Shown here: piece after piece, positions 25,988 to 34,565 of the stretch
How positions within the stretch are numbered: position 1 is the stretch's first letter
How the letters are laid out: every line of letters begins with the position of its first letter
Assembly: GCF_026965555.1 (NCBI RefSeq)
Contig: NZ_CP114040.1
Location: 12,979,501 to 13,043,500 of the forward strand
Length of the DNA: 64,000 nucleotides
Reading direction: 5' to 3'
Source of the DNA: Nannocystis punicea
GTDB lineage: Bacteria > Myxococcota_A > Polyangia > Nannocystales > Nannocystaceae
Position numbers and translations under genes: made by a program
The notes under the pieces: generated by a model
The model's database searches: none
What the model was told of the DNA's origin: nothing
Seen by the model: only the letters and a program-made list of their open reading frames with translations

Positions 25988-26475
25988 GCACGACGGACCA
26001 GTGGTTGAAGCAAGTGCTCGCGGAGGCCCGCGCGGCCGGCGACCCGGCTCGCCTGGCGGCGGTGGTGCCGTACGCGCAGACGATGGGGATCTCGCTGCTG
26101 CTGGCGCCCGAGGGCCCGCACGCGGGGGAGCTGCTGGGGGTGATGCGGTTCGGCGAGCACTTGATCGGCAACCCCGTGCTGCCGGCGCTGCACGGCGGGG
26201 CCCTGTGCGCGCTGCTCGAGTCGACCGCGATCTTCCAGCTGCTGTGGGAGAGCGAGCTGTCGGCGACGCCGCGGACGATCGGTCTCACCGTGGAGTACCT
26301 GCGCTCCGGTCGCCCGGTCGACACGTTCGCGCGCGGCATGCCGACCCGCCAGGGCCGCCGCGTCACCAACGTCCGCGTCGAGGCCTGGCAGGACGACCGC
26401 TCGCGCCCGATCGCCGTCGCCAGCGCGCACTTCCTGGTCCACAGCGACGAGGGGCCGGCGAAGCTCGAGATCTGA
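25984..26475 (+). CDS. Second PaaI-type hotdog thioesterase
   Basis: 163 residues from GTG 25984, overlapping the previous gene as GTGA. It keeps LPALHGGALCALLESTAIF and TIGLTVEYLRSGRP, the hotdog core, but lacks the Asp of its neighbour in the central helix and has a longer N-terminal helix. It may be a diverged partner. The last 17 codons are duplicated in degenerate form 106 bases downstream (see repeat at 26440-26596). Confidence 0.82.
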   Translation: MSTTDQWLKQVLAEARAAGDPARLAAVVPYAQTMGISLLLAPEGPHAGELLGVMRFGEHLIGNPVLPALHGGALCALLESTAIFQLLWESELSATPRTIGLTVEYLRSGRPVDTFARGMPTRQGRRVTNVRVEAWQDDRSRPIAVASAHFLVHSDEGPAKLEI

Positions 26476-26596
26476 GCCGCCGCCTCGCGCTCGGTCGCCT
26501 CGTCGAGGGCGAGGACCGACTCGCCCGATCTGCATCCGCTCGGTTCACAGCGACGAGAGACCCGAGAAGCTCGAGAGCCGAGCCGCTGCGCGCCGC
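26440..26596 (+). repeat. Decayed tandem copy of the thioesterase gene 3' end
   Basis: Bases 26440-26490 (CACAGCGACGAG...GAAGCTCGAGA...GAGCCGC) reappear with substitutions at 26546-26596, a shift of 106 bases. The copy would read HSDERPEKLES against HSDEGPAKLEI of the gene but lacks the stop. It resembles the downstream gene-end copies at the P450 and trmA-family genes. The hairpin motif itself is not recognisable in this unit. Confidence 0.6.
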
Positions 26597-26996
26597 CGTC
26601 ACCAGGCGCTCGAGCGCCTCGTCGCATCGCTGTCCAGGACGAGGACCTGGCTCGCCCCGAGCCACCTCCGCGCCCGTTCGCGCCGAGGCCGGTCGTGCCG
26701 CTGGGAGCGGGCGACGAGCGCTGAAGGCCCGAGGGGCGCGCTTCCTGGCCGGGGCGACCGAGGAGCGCGCCGAGGCTGGATTGGCCGCTGGCGGCCCGAG
26801 GAGCGCTTTCAAGGCGGTCGCGCCAGGTCCGGACGCACTGCCGGCGCGCCCTCGCGACGCGCTTGCCGGGGCGACGAGGGTCGCGCCGAGGCCGGGCCCT
26901 CGCGGCCGGCCGAAAACCGCGCGCTCGTCCCGGCCGCGCGAGCCGGTACACTGCTCGGGTGTCCCCGTCGCACCACGGCCGGCTCGAGGTCGCAGG
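26476..26996. other. Gene-free region after the thioesterases
   Basis: Besides the decayed gene-end copy, the region consists of low-complexity Arg/Ala/Gly-coding-like sequence with short internal similarities (GCGCGCTTCCTGGCC and GAGCGCTTTCAAGGC neighbourhoods). No start codon, ribosome site or conserved frame supports a gene. It probably also holds the promoter for the next gene. Confidence 0.45.
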
Positions 26997-29951
26997 ATGA
27001 CCAGCGCGCCGCCCGGGTCGGAGTTCCGCGCCCGCGCGCGGGCCGAGGCCGAGCGCTACGGGCCCGACCCGTGGGTGTTCGTGCGCGAGCTGCTGCAGAA
27101 CGCCCGCGACGCCGGCGCGACCAAGGTCGAGTTCACTGCGGAGGCCCGCGGCGGCCGGTGGGTGCTGCGCTGCCGCGACGACGGCGAGGGCATGACCTTC
27201 GCCCACGCGCGCCGCTACCTGTTCGCGCTCTACGCCTCGAGCAAGGAGTCGCGCCGCGATCAGGTCGGCCGCTTCGGCGTCGGCTTCTGGTCGGTGCTCC
27301 GCTTCGAGCCGGAGCGGATCGCCATCCGCTCGCGGGCGCGGCGGCCGGACCCGAATTCACCTGACCCGGAGGACAGGTCGGGCGCGTGGGCGCTCGAGCT
27401 CGACGGCGACCTGTCGACGGCGCGGCGGACGGCCCCGCCGAGCCTGCCCGGGACGGAGATCGAGCTCGAGCGGGCGGCGGTCGACGAGGCGCTCGAGCGG
27501 CGGGTGTTCGACGCTGCGTTCCAGAACGCGCGCTTCTTGGCGACCCGCGACGACCCCGAGCGGCCGCTGGTGGTCACGGTCAACGGCCGCAAGGTCAACA
27601 AGCCGTTCGCCCTGCCGGCCCCGAGCGCGAGCTTCCGCCGCGGGCGCGTGCGCGGGGTGGTGGCCCTCGGCGAGGCGGCGCGCGTGGAGCTGTTCTCGCG
27701 CGGGCTGCGGGTCCGCTCGGCCGCGTCGCTGGCCGACTTCGTGGTGGCCGGCGGGCGCAGCACCGACAACAGCCGCGTGCACTTCACCGAGCTGCCCGGC
27801 CGGCTGGCCCCGCAGGCGCTGCTCGAGAGCGACGCGCTCGAGCTGATGCTGTCGCGCTCCGACGCCCGCGACAACAAGGCGCTGCGCCGCCTGGTCGACC
27901 TGGCCCAGCGCGAGCTCGAGGGCCTGATCGCCCGCCAGCTCGACGCCGCCCGCCCGCTGCCGCTGTGGCAGCGCCCGTGGGCGGCGCTGCGCGACCTGCT
28001 CCGCCGCTCGCTGGCCGTGCGCATGTTCCTGGCCGCCCTGCTCGGCGCGGCCATCGCCGGCGGGGCCGCCTACGCCTTGTGGGGCGACCGGATCTGGGCC
28101 CGCTTCCGGCCGACTCCAGGCCAGGCCTATGGGACAGGTCCCATCGAACATGGCGAAACGGCCAGCGCCAACCTGCCGGCCCGCTACGCCGACCTGGCCG
28201 CGCGCTACCGCGGGCCGCAGGTCGACGTGCTCACCGGCGCCGGCGCCCGCGAGCCGCCGCTGACGTTCCGCCCGGCCGACCTGCGCCTGCACTTCGCGGC
28301 GCTGCTGTTCACCCGCCTCGGCGACACTGCCCAGGCCCGCGCGCCCGAGCCGCGCGGCCAGTACCCGTTCACGACCTGCTCCGAAGGACAGGTGTGCCCG
28401 GAGGTCGAGCTGCGCCTGGGGGCGCCGGCCGGGGCGATGCGGCTGCCGGTGCCGACCGGCCACCGCGTGGTCGCCGGCAGCGCGGCGCTGATCGACGCGG
28501 AGCACCCGGAGGGCGCGCCGGTGGAGCTGCAGGTCGGCGCCGACGACGACGCGCTGCTGCTGCTGGCCGACGCGTCGGAGGGGACGCTGACGTACCGCAC
28601 CGCGCCGGCGCCGGCGGGCCGGCGGGCGAAGGCGGTGTCGTCGGGGCTCCTGCCGCCCGACGTGCGCCGCGAGGCGCGAGCGCTGCGCGGGCGATCGATC
28701 GCCGCGCGGGTGTCGGCGCTGACCGGGTTGACGCGCGAGCTGGTGGCCTACAGCACCGCGCCGGAGGTGGCGGCCCAGCACCGGGCCCTGGCCGGCGAGC
28801 ACTTCATCACCCGCGCGCTCGAGATCGGCCAGGGCGACTGCGACGTGCAGAACGGGCTGCTGACCGCGCTGCTGCAGGAGGCCGGGGTCGAGTCGCGGCT
28901 GGCGATCGGCTTCGTCGGCCAGGACGGGCGCGTGAACCCGTGGCTGCACGCGTGGGCCGAGTACCGCGGGCAGGACGGCGAGTGGGCGGTGGCCGACGCG
29001 AGCACGGGGATCGCCCTCGGCACGCCGGCGGGGCCCCTCGAGCCGGGCGAGATCGACGTGACCGCCGAGACCGCGGCCGACAGCGACGCCGAGCCGGGGC
29101 CGGGCGAGATGATCGACGCGCAGCCGGAGCTGGCTGTCGGGACAGGTTCGATGGAGCATGTCCGGGCAGACATGTCGGTCCGACGTCCGCTGGTGCCGTG
29201 GGGCCTGGCCGTCGGCGCGGTGGCGCTGTTCGCGGTGGCGCTGTTCGGGCTGCTGCGCGAGCGGACCCGCCGGCGCGTGGCGCTCGACGCCAGCGGCGAC
29301 CTGTCGCGGCTGCTGCAGGGGGCGCTGCAGCAGCCGGAGGTGTTCCAGGCGGTGCCGGCGGTGTTCGAGCGGCCGCTGGTGCCGACGGCCGCCGGCGGGG
29401 CGCTGTCGCTGTCGCAGGCCAAGCGGCTCGCGGCGCGCGGCCAGCTGTACCGCACGCGCCGGCGCTCGCCGCTGGCCGTCGACGCGCTGGCCGGCGACGC
29501 GGCCGTGCTCGACGAGGAGCGCCCGGAGGCCCGCGCGGTGGCCGACGCCCTCGGCGCGACCGACCTCGACCTGTGGGACGCGGTGCTGGCGACGACGGGC
29601 GAGACCGATCTGCTGAAGGCCATGAGCGCGCGCCTGACTGCGTCGGGCGAGCCGTGGACGGTCCTCGCCAGCCCGTCGCTCGGCAGCGAAGAGCTCCGCA
29701 GCCTCGACCTGGCGCCGCTCCGCCTGCGCAAGTCGCCGCTGCGCGGGCGCCGGGTGGTCGTGGTCGGGACGGGCAACCCGTGGCTGCACGACGCCGCCGG
29801 CGTGCTGGCCGCCCGACCCGCGGCGGCGGTGTTCGCGGGCCTCGACTATCTGCTGGACCGCCTCGACCTCGGCCCGGAACGCACCGCCCGCCTGCTGCGC
29901 GACGCGGCCCGCGAGGCGGTGCACGAGGCGGCCCGCGGGAGGCCGGCGTGA
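26997..29951 (+). CDS. Membrane protein: HSP90-type ATPase, periplasmic transglutaminase-like domain
   Basis: 984 residues from ATG 26997. Residues 1-220 form a GHKL ATPase with the Hsp90-style N box RELLQNARDAG (N35, D38), G1 box DDGEGM (D62) and G2 box GRFGVGFWS (91-99). Membrane segments lie at about 339-362 and 732-752. Between them, probably periplasmic, GQGDCDVQNGLLTALLQEAGV, NPWLHAWAEY and WAVADAS give a complete transglutaminase-like triad C615, H651, D667. About 230 residues with no recognised domain follow the second segment. The architecture suggests that ATP or client binding inside is coupled to a papain-like activity outside. I do not know a described protein with this order. 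A GHKL-like protein follows after a repeat array. Translated repeats occur at 28130, 28378 and 29134, near domain borders. Confidence 0.8.
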   Translation: MTSAPPGSEFRARARAEAERYGPDPWVFVRELLQNARDAGATKVEFTAEARGGRWVLRCRDDGEGMTFAHARRYLFALYASSKESRRDQVGRFGVGFWSVLRFEPERIAIRSRARRPDPNSPDPEDRSGAWALELDGDLSTARRTAPPSLPGTEIELERAAVDEALERRVFDAAFQNARFLATRDDPERPLVVTVNGRKVNKPFALPAPSASFRRGRVRGVVALGEAARVELFSRGLRVRSAASLADFVVAGGRSTDNSRVHFTELPGRLAPQALLESDALELMLSRSDARDNKALRRLVDLAQRELEGLIARQLDAARPLPLWQRPWAALRDLLRRSLAVRMFLAALLGAAIAGGAAYALWGDRIWARFRPTPGQAYGTGPIEHGETASANLPARYADLAARYRGPQVDVLTGAGAREPPLTFRPADLRLHFAALLFTRLGDTAQARAPEPRGQYPFTTCSEGQVCPEVELRLGAPAGAMRLPVPTGHRVVAGSAALIDAEHPEGAPVELQVGADDDALLLLADASEGTLTYRTAPAPAGRRAKAVSSGLLPPDVRREARALRGRSIAARVSALTGLTRELVAYSTAPEVAAQHRALAGEHFITRALEIGQGDCDVQNGLLTALLQEAGVESRLAIGFVGQDGRVNPWLHAWAEYRGQDGEWAVADASTGIALGTPAGPLEPGEIDVTAETAADSDAEPGPGEMIDAQPELAVGTGSMEHVRADMSVRRPLVPWGLAVGAVALFAVALFGLLRERTRRRVALDASGDLSRLLQGALQQPEVFQAVPAVFERPLVPTAAGGALSLSQAKRLAARGQLYRTRRRSPLAVDALAGDAAVLDEERPEARAVADALGATDLDLWDAVLATTGETDLLKAMSARLTASGEPWTVLASPSLGSEELRSLDLAPLRLRKSPLRGRRVVVVGTGNPWLHDAAGVLAARPAAAVFAGLDYLLDRLDLGPERTARLLRDAAREAVHEAARGRPA

Positions 29952-29974
29952 CAGGCGGCCGGGGCGGATTCATG

Positions 29975-30287
29975 AGACATGTCCGCAGGGACATGTCTTA
30001 TGAACCTCGTGCGTTCGACGGGCGTGACGGGCGCGAGGAGCGAGATGTCCGAAAGGACATGTTGAAGAAACAGTTCCACGAGGCCACAGGCGGCCCGGCG
30101 AAGCGAGATGTGCGAAGGGACATGTCGATGGCGCAGCCCCGTCGAGTCACGGGCGGCCTGGCGGAGCTGGATGTCCGACGGGACATGTCGATGAGTCCGC
30201 ATCGCCGAGCCACGGGCCTGGGCTCGAAGTCTCCGCGTCGAGACCGGCGCGCTCGCCCCCTTGTCGCTAAACCTGTCCATATGGACA
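29975..30287. repeat. 63-bp-period array of hairpin repeats between two ATPase genes
   Basis: Hairpins start at 29975 (perfect 10-bp stem AGACATGTCC/GGACATGTCT), 30045 (ATGTCC-GAAA-GGACAT), 30107 (degenerate GATGTGCGAAGGGACAT) and 30171 (ATGTCC-GACG-GGACAT); the last three are exactly 63 bases apart and share flanks such as GAGGCCAC-GGC / GAGTCACGGGC. A final exact hairpin TGTCC-ATAT-GGACA lies at 30274-30287, just before the next start. A frame through the array repeats a DVR-DM peptide every 21 residues, but nothing else supports translation. Confidence 0.9.
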
Positions 30288-30303
30288 TGTTCGTGGGGAC
30301 GGC

Positions 30304-31890
30304 GTGAGCGAGACGGTCGACCTGCGCCAGCTGCTGGCGATCGACATCGAGGCCGAGCTGCGCAAGCTGGCGACGGCGCAGTTGCAGGGGCCGTGGCAGC
30401 TGCCGGCGGAGCTGGTGCGGCGGTCGCTGTCGGCGGGGGCGCGCACGGTCGAGGTCGAGCTCGGGCGGGCCTCGGTGCGGGTGCGCGACGACGGGGCGGC
30501 GATCGGGCGCGAGCTGCTGCTGGCGCTCGCCGACCTGCTCGACGCCAGCGTCCAGGCCGAGCGGCGGCACCGGGCCCTGCTCGCGCTCGAGGAGGCCGGC
30601 GCGCTGGCGCTGCTGGCCCTGCCCGCGCTGCGCCCGGGGAAGGTCGAGATCGTCGCGCGCTCGCACGGCCTGGCGCGGCGCCTGGAGTACGGCGGGCAGG
30701 GTCGAGCGAACCTGTCCGAAGGGGCAGATCCGTCCGGCGGCCGCGGGACCGAGTTCGTGGTCCGCGGCGCGGAGATCGATCCGGCTCGCGCGCGCACCTA
30801 CCTGGCCGACGTCGCCCGCTTCGCGCCCGCGGCGGTCCGCGTCGACGGGGCGGCGATCAGCGACGGGCTGCGCCGCTTCCTCGCGCGCGCCGACCTCGAG
30901 CTGCCGCAGTTCAAGCTGCGCGGCAGCGTGGCCCTGGCCCACCGCGGCGAGCCGGCGCGGATCTGGCTGCTGGTCCACGGGGTGGTGTCGACCCACGTGG
31001 GGGTCACGCGCGCGCCGTGCTTCGAGGCGGTGGTCGAGCTGGCCGACAAGTTCGGGGCCGGCGAGCTGACCCCCGCCGCCACCGCGGCCGACCTGCGCGA
31101 GGCGATCGCGCCCGCGCTCGAGGCGATCGTCGACGCCGGCGTGCAGCTGATGCTGGCCACCGGGGCGCGCTCGGCCAGCCTGCCGGCGACCAGCCAGGCG
31201 CGGGTGCTGCACCTGCTCCTGCAAGCGCTGCGGTCCCGTCGACGCGCGGCCGAGGTGCTGGCGCTGCCGATCGTGCCGGCGCTGGTGAGCCGCGACGAGC
31301 GACGGTACCTGCCGATCGAGAGCCTGCCGGCGCTCGCCCGGCCCGAGCCGGCCTTCGCCCTCGACCCCGAGCAGAACCCGGAGGAGTTCGCCCTGCCCGG
31401 GCCGCCCGTCCTGCTGCTCGGCACCGCCGACCGCGGGATCCTCGCCGAGCTGTTGCACCTGCGGTTCCGCTCGCCCCCGCCGCGCGGAAACGAGCACTTA
31501 CCGGTCGCGGCCAACCTCTCTCGCGGCTGGCGGCGCTTCTGGCAGGCGTTCGGCGGGGCGCGGCGGCCCTTGCCGGAGTCGGCGCTGTCCCCGACCGAGC
31601 GGCAATTCCTGGCGGCCCTGCGCGCGGCCGTCCGCGGCGGCGCTGGGGCGCCCGAGCGGGTCGAGCTGTGCGCCGGCGCCGGATCGCCGCGGGTGGCCGG
31701 CGAGCCGGAGACCCTGTACCTCGGCCGCGAGCATCCCGACGTCTGGGCGGCGATCGCCGCGGCCGAGACCGGCGAGGCCTGGGTGTTCCCGGCCTGCATC
31801 GCCCTGCTTGCCGGAGTCGGCATGCCGGGAACGGCAAGTCGCGCGACGTGGGTCCGGACGTGGCATCGGCTGTTACAAGGCCGGGGATGA
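30304..31890 (+). CDS. GHKL/HSP90-like protein, probably degenerate ATPase
   Basis: 528 residues from GTG 30304. The N-terminal 170 residues follow a GHKL fold: the N-box equivalent reads PAELVRRSLSAGARTVEVEL, where the usual Asn and Asp of ELLxNAxDA are replaced by Arg/Ser and Ser, so Mg-ATP binding may be lost. RVRDDGAAIG keeps the G1 Asp-x-Gly, and GGRGTEFVVRG supplies the GT motif. A translated repeat (NLSEGADPS, 30712-30736) sits in the lid-like loop before it. The remaining 350 residues are unrecognised. It probably works with the upstream membrane ATPase, since GHKL proteins dimerise. It overlaps the next gene by ATGA. Confidence 0.65.
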   Translation: MSETVDLRQLLAIDIEAELRKLATAQLQGPWQLPAELVRRSLSAGARTVEVELGRASVRVRDDGAAIGRELLLALADLLDASVQAERRHRALLALEEAGALALLALPALRPGKVEIVARSHGLARRLEYGGQGRANLSEGADPSGGRGTEFVVRGAEIDPARARTYLADVARFAPAAVRVDGAAISDGLRRFLARADLELPQFKLRGSVALAHRGEPARIWLLVHGVVSTHVGVTRAPCFEAVVELADKFGAGELTPAATAADLREAIAPALEAIVDAGVQLMLATGARSASLPATSQARVLHLLLQALRSRRRAAEVLALPIVPALVSRDERRYLPIESLPALARPEPAFALDPEQNPEEFALPGPPVLLLGTADRGILAELLHLRFRSPPPRGNEHLPVAANLSRGWRRFWQAFGGARRPLPESALSPTERQFLAALRAAVRGGAGAPERVELCAGAGSPRVAGEPETLYLGREHPDVWAAIAAAETGEAWVFPACIALLAGVGMPGTASRATWVRTWHRLLQGRG

Positions 31891-32744
31891 CCCCGGTCCG
31901 CGTCGACGATCCCGACGACCCGCGCCTCGCCGACTACCGCGCGCTGGAGGCGCTCGGGCACCGGCCCGACCCGCACCACTTCATCGCCGAGAGCGAGCTG
32001 GTGGTCGAGCGCCTGCTGCGGAGCACCTGGCCGGTGGCCTCGGTGCTGACGACCGCGAGCCACTGCGAGCGCCTGGTCCCGGCCCTGGCGACCCGGCCCG
32101 AGGTGCCGGTCTACGTCGCCGACCAGGCGGTGCTGCGCGCGGCCGTCGGCTTCAACTTCCACCGCGGCGTCGCGGCCATCGGTCTGCGGCCGCCGGTCCT
32201 GCGCTGGAACGACATGTCCCCAGGGACATCTTTAAAAAATGTCCCGGAGGACATGTTGTCGGAGCCGTGCGCGCGGCCGACGTACACCGTCCTGCTCGCG
32301 CAGGGTCTGAGCGATCCGGCCAACGTCGGCGCGATCGTCCGCGCCGCCCGGGCCTTCGGCGTCGACCTGCTGCTGCTCGACCGGGCCGGGGCCGACCCCC
32401 TCAGTCGGCGGGCGATCCGCGCCGCGGCCGGGAACGTGTTCGCGCAGGCGAGCGCCGGCGTGGGGGACCTGGTCGCGGCGGTCGAGCGGCTGCGGCGGGC
32501 CGGCGCCACGGTGTACGCGGCGACCCCCGGTCCGCGGTCGCGGCCCCTCGGTGCGGTCGTGCGACCGGCGCGGTGCGTGATCCTGGTCGGCAGCGAGGGC
32601 CAGGGCCTGCCGGCGACGTTGCGCGCGGTCAGCGACGAGGAGGTCGCGATCCCGATGCGCCCGGGCGTCGACTCGCTGGGGGTCGCGGCCGCCACCGCGA
32701 TCCTGCTCTACGCCCTCGCCGGGGCGCAGGGCCCGGGGTTATGA
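31887..32744 (+). CDS. SpoU/TrmH-family RNA 2'-O-methyltransferase
   Basis: 285 residues from ATG 31887, overlapping the previous stop as ATGA. The N-terminal substrate-binding domain (RPDPHHFIAESELVVERLL) is followed by the SPOUT catalytic core with the three family motifs: GLSDPANVGAIVRAARAFG, VGSEGQGLP and IPMRPGVDSLGVAAATAILLY. It should methylate ribose 2'-OH in tRNA or rRNA. The linker between the two domains (residues about 109-125) is built from two adjacent hairpin repeats read in frame. Translational coupling to the GHKL-like gene is unexpected. Confidence 0.88.
   Translation: MTPVRVDDPDDPRLADYRALEALGHRPDPHHFIAESELVVERLLRSTWPVASVLTTASHCERLVPALATRPEVPVYVADQAVLRAAVGFNFHRGVAAIGLRPPVLRWNDMSPGTSLKNVPEDMLSEPCARPTYTVLLAQGLSDPANVGAIVRAARAFGVDLLLLDRAGADPLSRRAIRAAAGNVFAQASAGVGDLVAAVERLRRAGATVYAATPGPRSRPLGAVVRPARCVILVGSEGQGLPATLRAVSDEEVAIPMRPGVDSLGVAAATAILLYALAGAQGPGL
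32214..32254. repeat. Twin hairpin repeat forming the linker of the SPOUT methyltransferase
   Basis: ATGTCC-CCAG-GGACAT (32214-32229) and ATGTCC-CGGA-GGACAT (32239-32254), nine bases apart, separated by an A/T-rich run CTTTAAAAA. Translation gives DMSPGTS and VPEDM at the border between the two domains. It is the clearest case of the family placed in frame in a gene without breaking it. Confidence 0.9.
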
Positions 32745-32762
32745 TGGGCCCAGGCGAACGAC

Positions 32763-33836
32763 ATGGACGTCATTCTCAGCGCCTCCCTCGGGCTCCTGTT
32801 TTTGGTCGTCGGCACGGCTGCCGTGTTCCTGATGTACTACCTCTGGGGCTTTCCGTTCGACAAGGCCACGCGCACGAGCGCCGCGCCGCCGTCGTTGATG
32901 CGGCTCCACCGGCAGCTCGGGTGGTTCTACATCTCGATCTACATCGTCTTGATGTTCGAGATGGTGCCGCGGATGTGGAACTACCAGGTCGAGTGGCCGG
33001 CGCGGACGGTCGCGCACATGTGCCTCGGCATGGGCGTGGGCTTCATCCTGCTGGTCAAGGTGGTGATCTTGCGGTTCTTCCGCCACCTCGAGGAGTGGAT
33101 GCCGGCGCTCGGGACGTCGCTGCTGGCGTGCACCGTCATGCTCGCGGGGCTGTCGATGCCGCACGCGTTCCGCGAGATGGCGCTCGCCAGCGAGATGGGC
33201 GACGTCTACGGCGACGAGAACCGCGAGCGGGTGAAGAAGCTGCTGCAGGCCGCCGAGCTGCCGAGCGAGGCGCCGGTCGACGAGCTCGCCTCGGCCGCCT
33301 CGCTGCGCGCCGGCCGGCAGGTGCTGCTCAAGAAGTGCGTCGCCTGCCATGACCTCAAGACGATCCTCGACCGCCCGCGCTCGCCGCTCGACTGGGTCGG
33401 CACGGTCGACCGCATGGTCATCAAGCCCAGCTTCAACGAGCCGATCTCCGAGTTCGAGGGCTGGCAGGTCACCGCCTATCTGATCGCCATCTCGCGCGAC
33501 CTGCAGCGCTCGCTCAAGGAGCGCCGCGCCGCCGAGGAGCAGCGCGAGCAGGCCGACGCGGTCCTGGCCGCGCCGCCGCCCGGGGCCGCACCGCCGGTCG
33601 CCACCGAGCCGGCCCCGGCGCCGGCGATCGACGCCGCGGCCGCGCGCAAGACCTACGAGAGCGTGTGCAGCCAGTGCCACGAGCTGTCGGAGGTCGAGAA
33701 GGCGCCGCCCACCAGCGAGGCCGAGGTCATCGAGGTCATCCGCCGCATGGTCGACGACAACGAGATGAAGGCCACGCCGGAGCAGGTCACCCACATCGAG
33801 TTCCACATGATCAAGGTGTTCGTCCACCGCGGCTGA
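32763..33836 (+). CDS. Membrane-anchored di-haem cytochrome c
   Basis: 357 residues. Four hydrophobic segments lie in the first 135 residues (ASLGLLFLVVGTAAVFLMYYLWG, WFYISIYIVLMFEMV, MCLGMGVGFILLVKVVIL, GTSLLACTVMLAGL). Two haem c motifs follow, KKCVACH (near 195) and VCSQCH (near 301), separated by a Pro/Ala linker. Each is followed by a downstream Met that could be an axial ligand. It probably passes electrons across the periplasmic face. No oxidase gene is adjacent. Confidence 0.85.
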   Translation: MDVILSASLGLLFLVVGTAAVFLMYYLWGFPFDKATRTSAAPPSLMRLHRQLGWFYISIYIVLMFEMVPRMWNYQVEWPARTVAHMCLGMGVGFILLVKVVILRFFRHLEEWMPALGTSLLACTVMLAGLSMPHAFREMALASEMGDVYGDENRERVKKLLQAAELPSEAPVDELASAASLRAGRQVLLKKCVACHDLKTILDRPRSPLDWVGTVDRMVIKPSFNEPISEFEGWQVTAYLIAISRDLQRSLKERRAAEEQREQADAVLAAPPPGAAPPVATEPAPAPAIDAAAARKTYESVCSQCHELSEVEKAPPTSEAEVIEVIRRMVDDNEMKATPEQVTHIEFHMIKVFVHRG

Positions 33837-33875
33837 CCGTTCGGACAGCCAAGAGACAAGGAAGGATCTCAGCAC

Positions 33876-34565
33876 ATGCAGCGCGATCTCGAGGGGCTCA
33901 CCATCGTCGTCACCGGAGGCGCCGGCGCGCTCGGCGGCGCAGTCGTACAGGAGCTGGCCGACGCCGGCGCCGCGGTCGTGGTGCCGGCGATCGACGACGG
34001 CCCGGCCGAACGCGTCGCCGGCGTGCGCTACGTGCCGCGCGTCGACCTGTCCCAGGAGGCAGCCGTGGCGGCCGTCTACGACGCGCTGCCGTCGCTGTGG
34101 GCCTCGGTCCACGTGGCCGGCGGCTTCACCTGGGCCAAGGTCGAGGACACCACGCTCGCCACGCTGCAGGGCCAGTGGACGCTCAACGCGGTGACCGCGT
34201 TCCTGTGCAGCCGCGCCGCGGTGGCGAAGATCCGCGCGACCGGCAAGCAGGGCGGCCGCATCGTCAACACGGTCGCCCGCGCGGTCGCCCAGCCGGCCGC
34301 CGGCCTGTCCGCCTACACGATGTCCAAGGCGGCCGTGGCCGCGCTGACCGCCCAGCTCGCCGAGGAGCTGCGCCAGGAGGGCATCACCGTCAACGCGATC
34401 GCCCCGGGCCTCATCGACACGCCCGTCAACCGCAGGGACATGCCCGACGCCGACTTCTCGCGCTGGACGAAGCCGGCCGAGATCGCCCGCACCATCCACG
34501 CGCTGGTCTCGCCGGGGCTCGGGGTGACGAGCGGCGCGATCGTGCCGGTCTACGGTCGGTCCTGA
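33876..34565 (+). CDS. Short-chain dehydrogenase/reductase
   Basis: 229 residues. Rossmann nucleotide-binding motif TGGAGALGG (14-22), HVAGG in place of the NNAG motif, NTVAR with Ser further on and the active-site YTMSK. The C-terminal VNAIAPGLIDTPVNR is the usual SDR substrate-side segment. Cytoplasmic NAD(P)-dependent oxidoreductase; substrate unknown. The ribosome site is AAGGAAGGA. A hairpin repeat follows the stop. Confidence 0.88.
   Translation: MQRDLEGLTIVVTGGAGALGGAVVQELADAGAAVVVPAIDDGPAERVAGVRYVPRVDLSQEAAVAAVYDALPSLWASVHVAGGFTWAKVEDTTLATLQGQWTLNAVTAFLCSRAAVAKIRATGKQGGRIVNTVARAVAQPAAGLSAYTMSKAAVAALTAQLAEELRQEGITVNAIAPGLIDTPVNRRDMPDADFSRWTKPAEIARTIHALVSPGLGVTSGAIVPVYGRS

Noticed and set aside
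26997..29951. Classical HtpG (Hsp90)
   Set aside because: Only the ATPase domain is Hsp90-like; membrane segments and the transglutaminase-like domain replace the middle and C-terminal Hsp90 domains.
29975..30232. Small coding gene with 21-residue repeats
   Set aside because: The open frame results from the 63-base period; no ribosome site or start, and the opposite strand is equally open.
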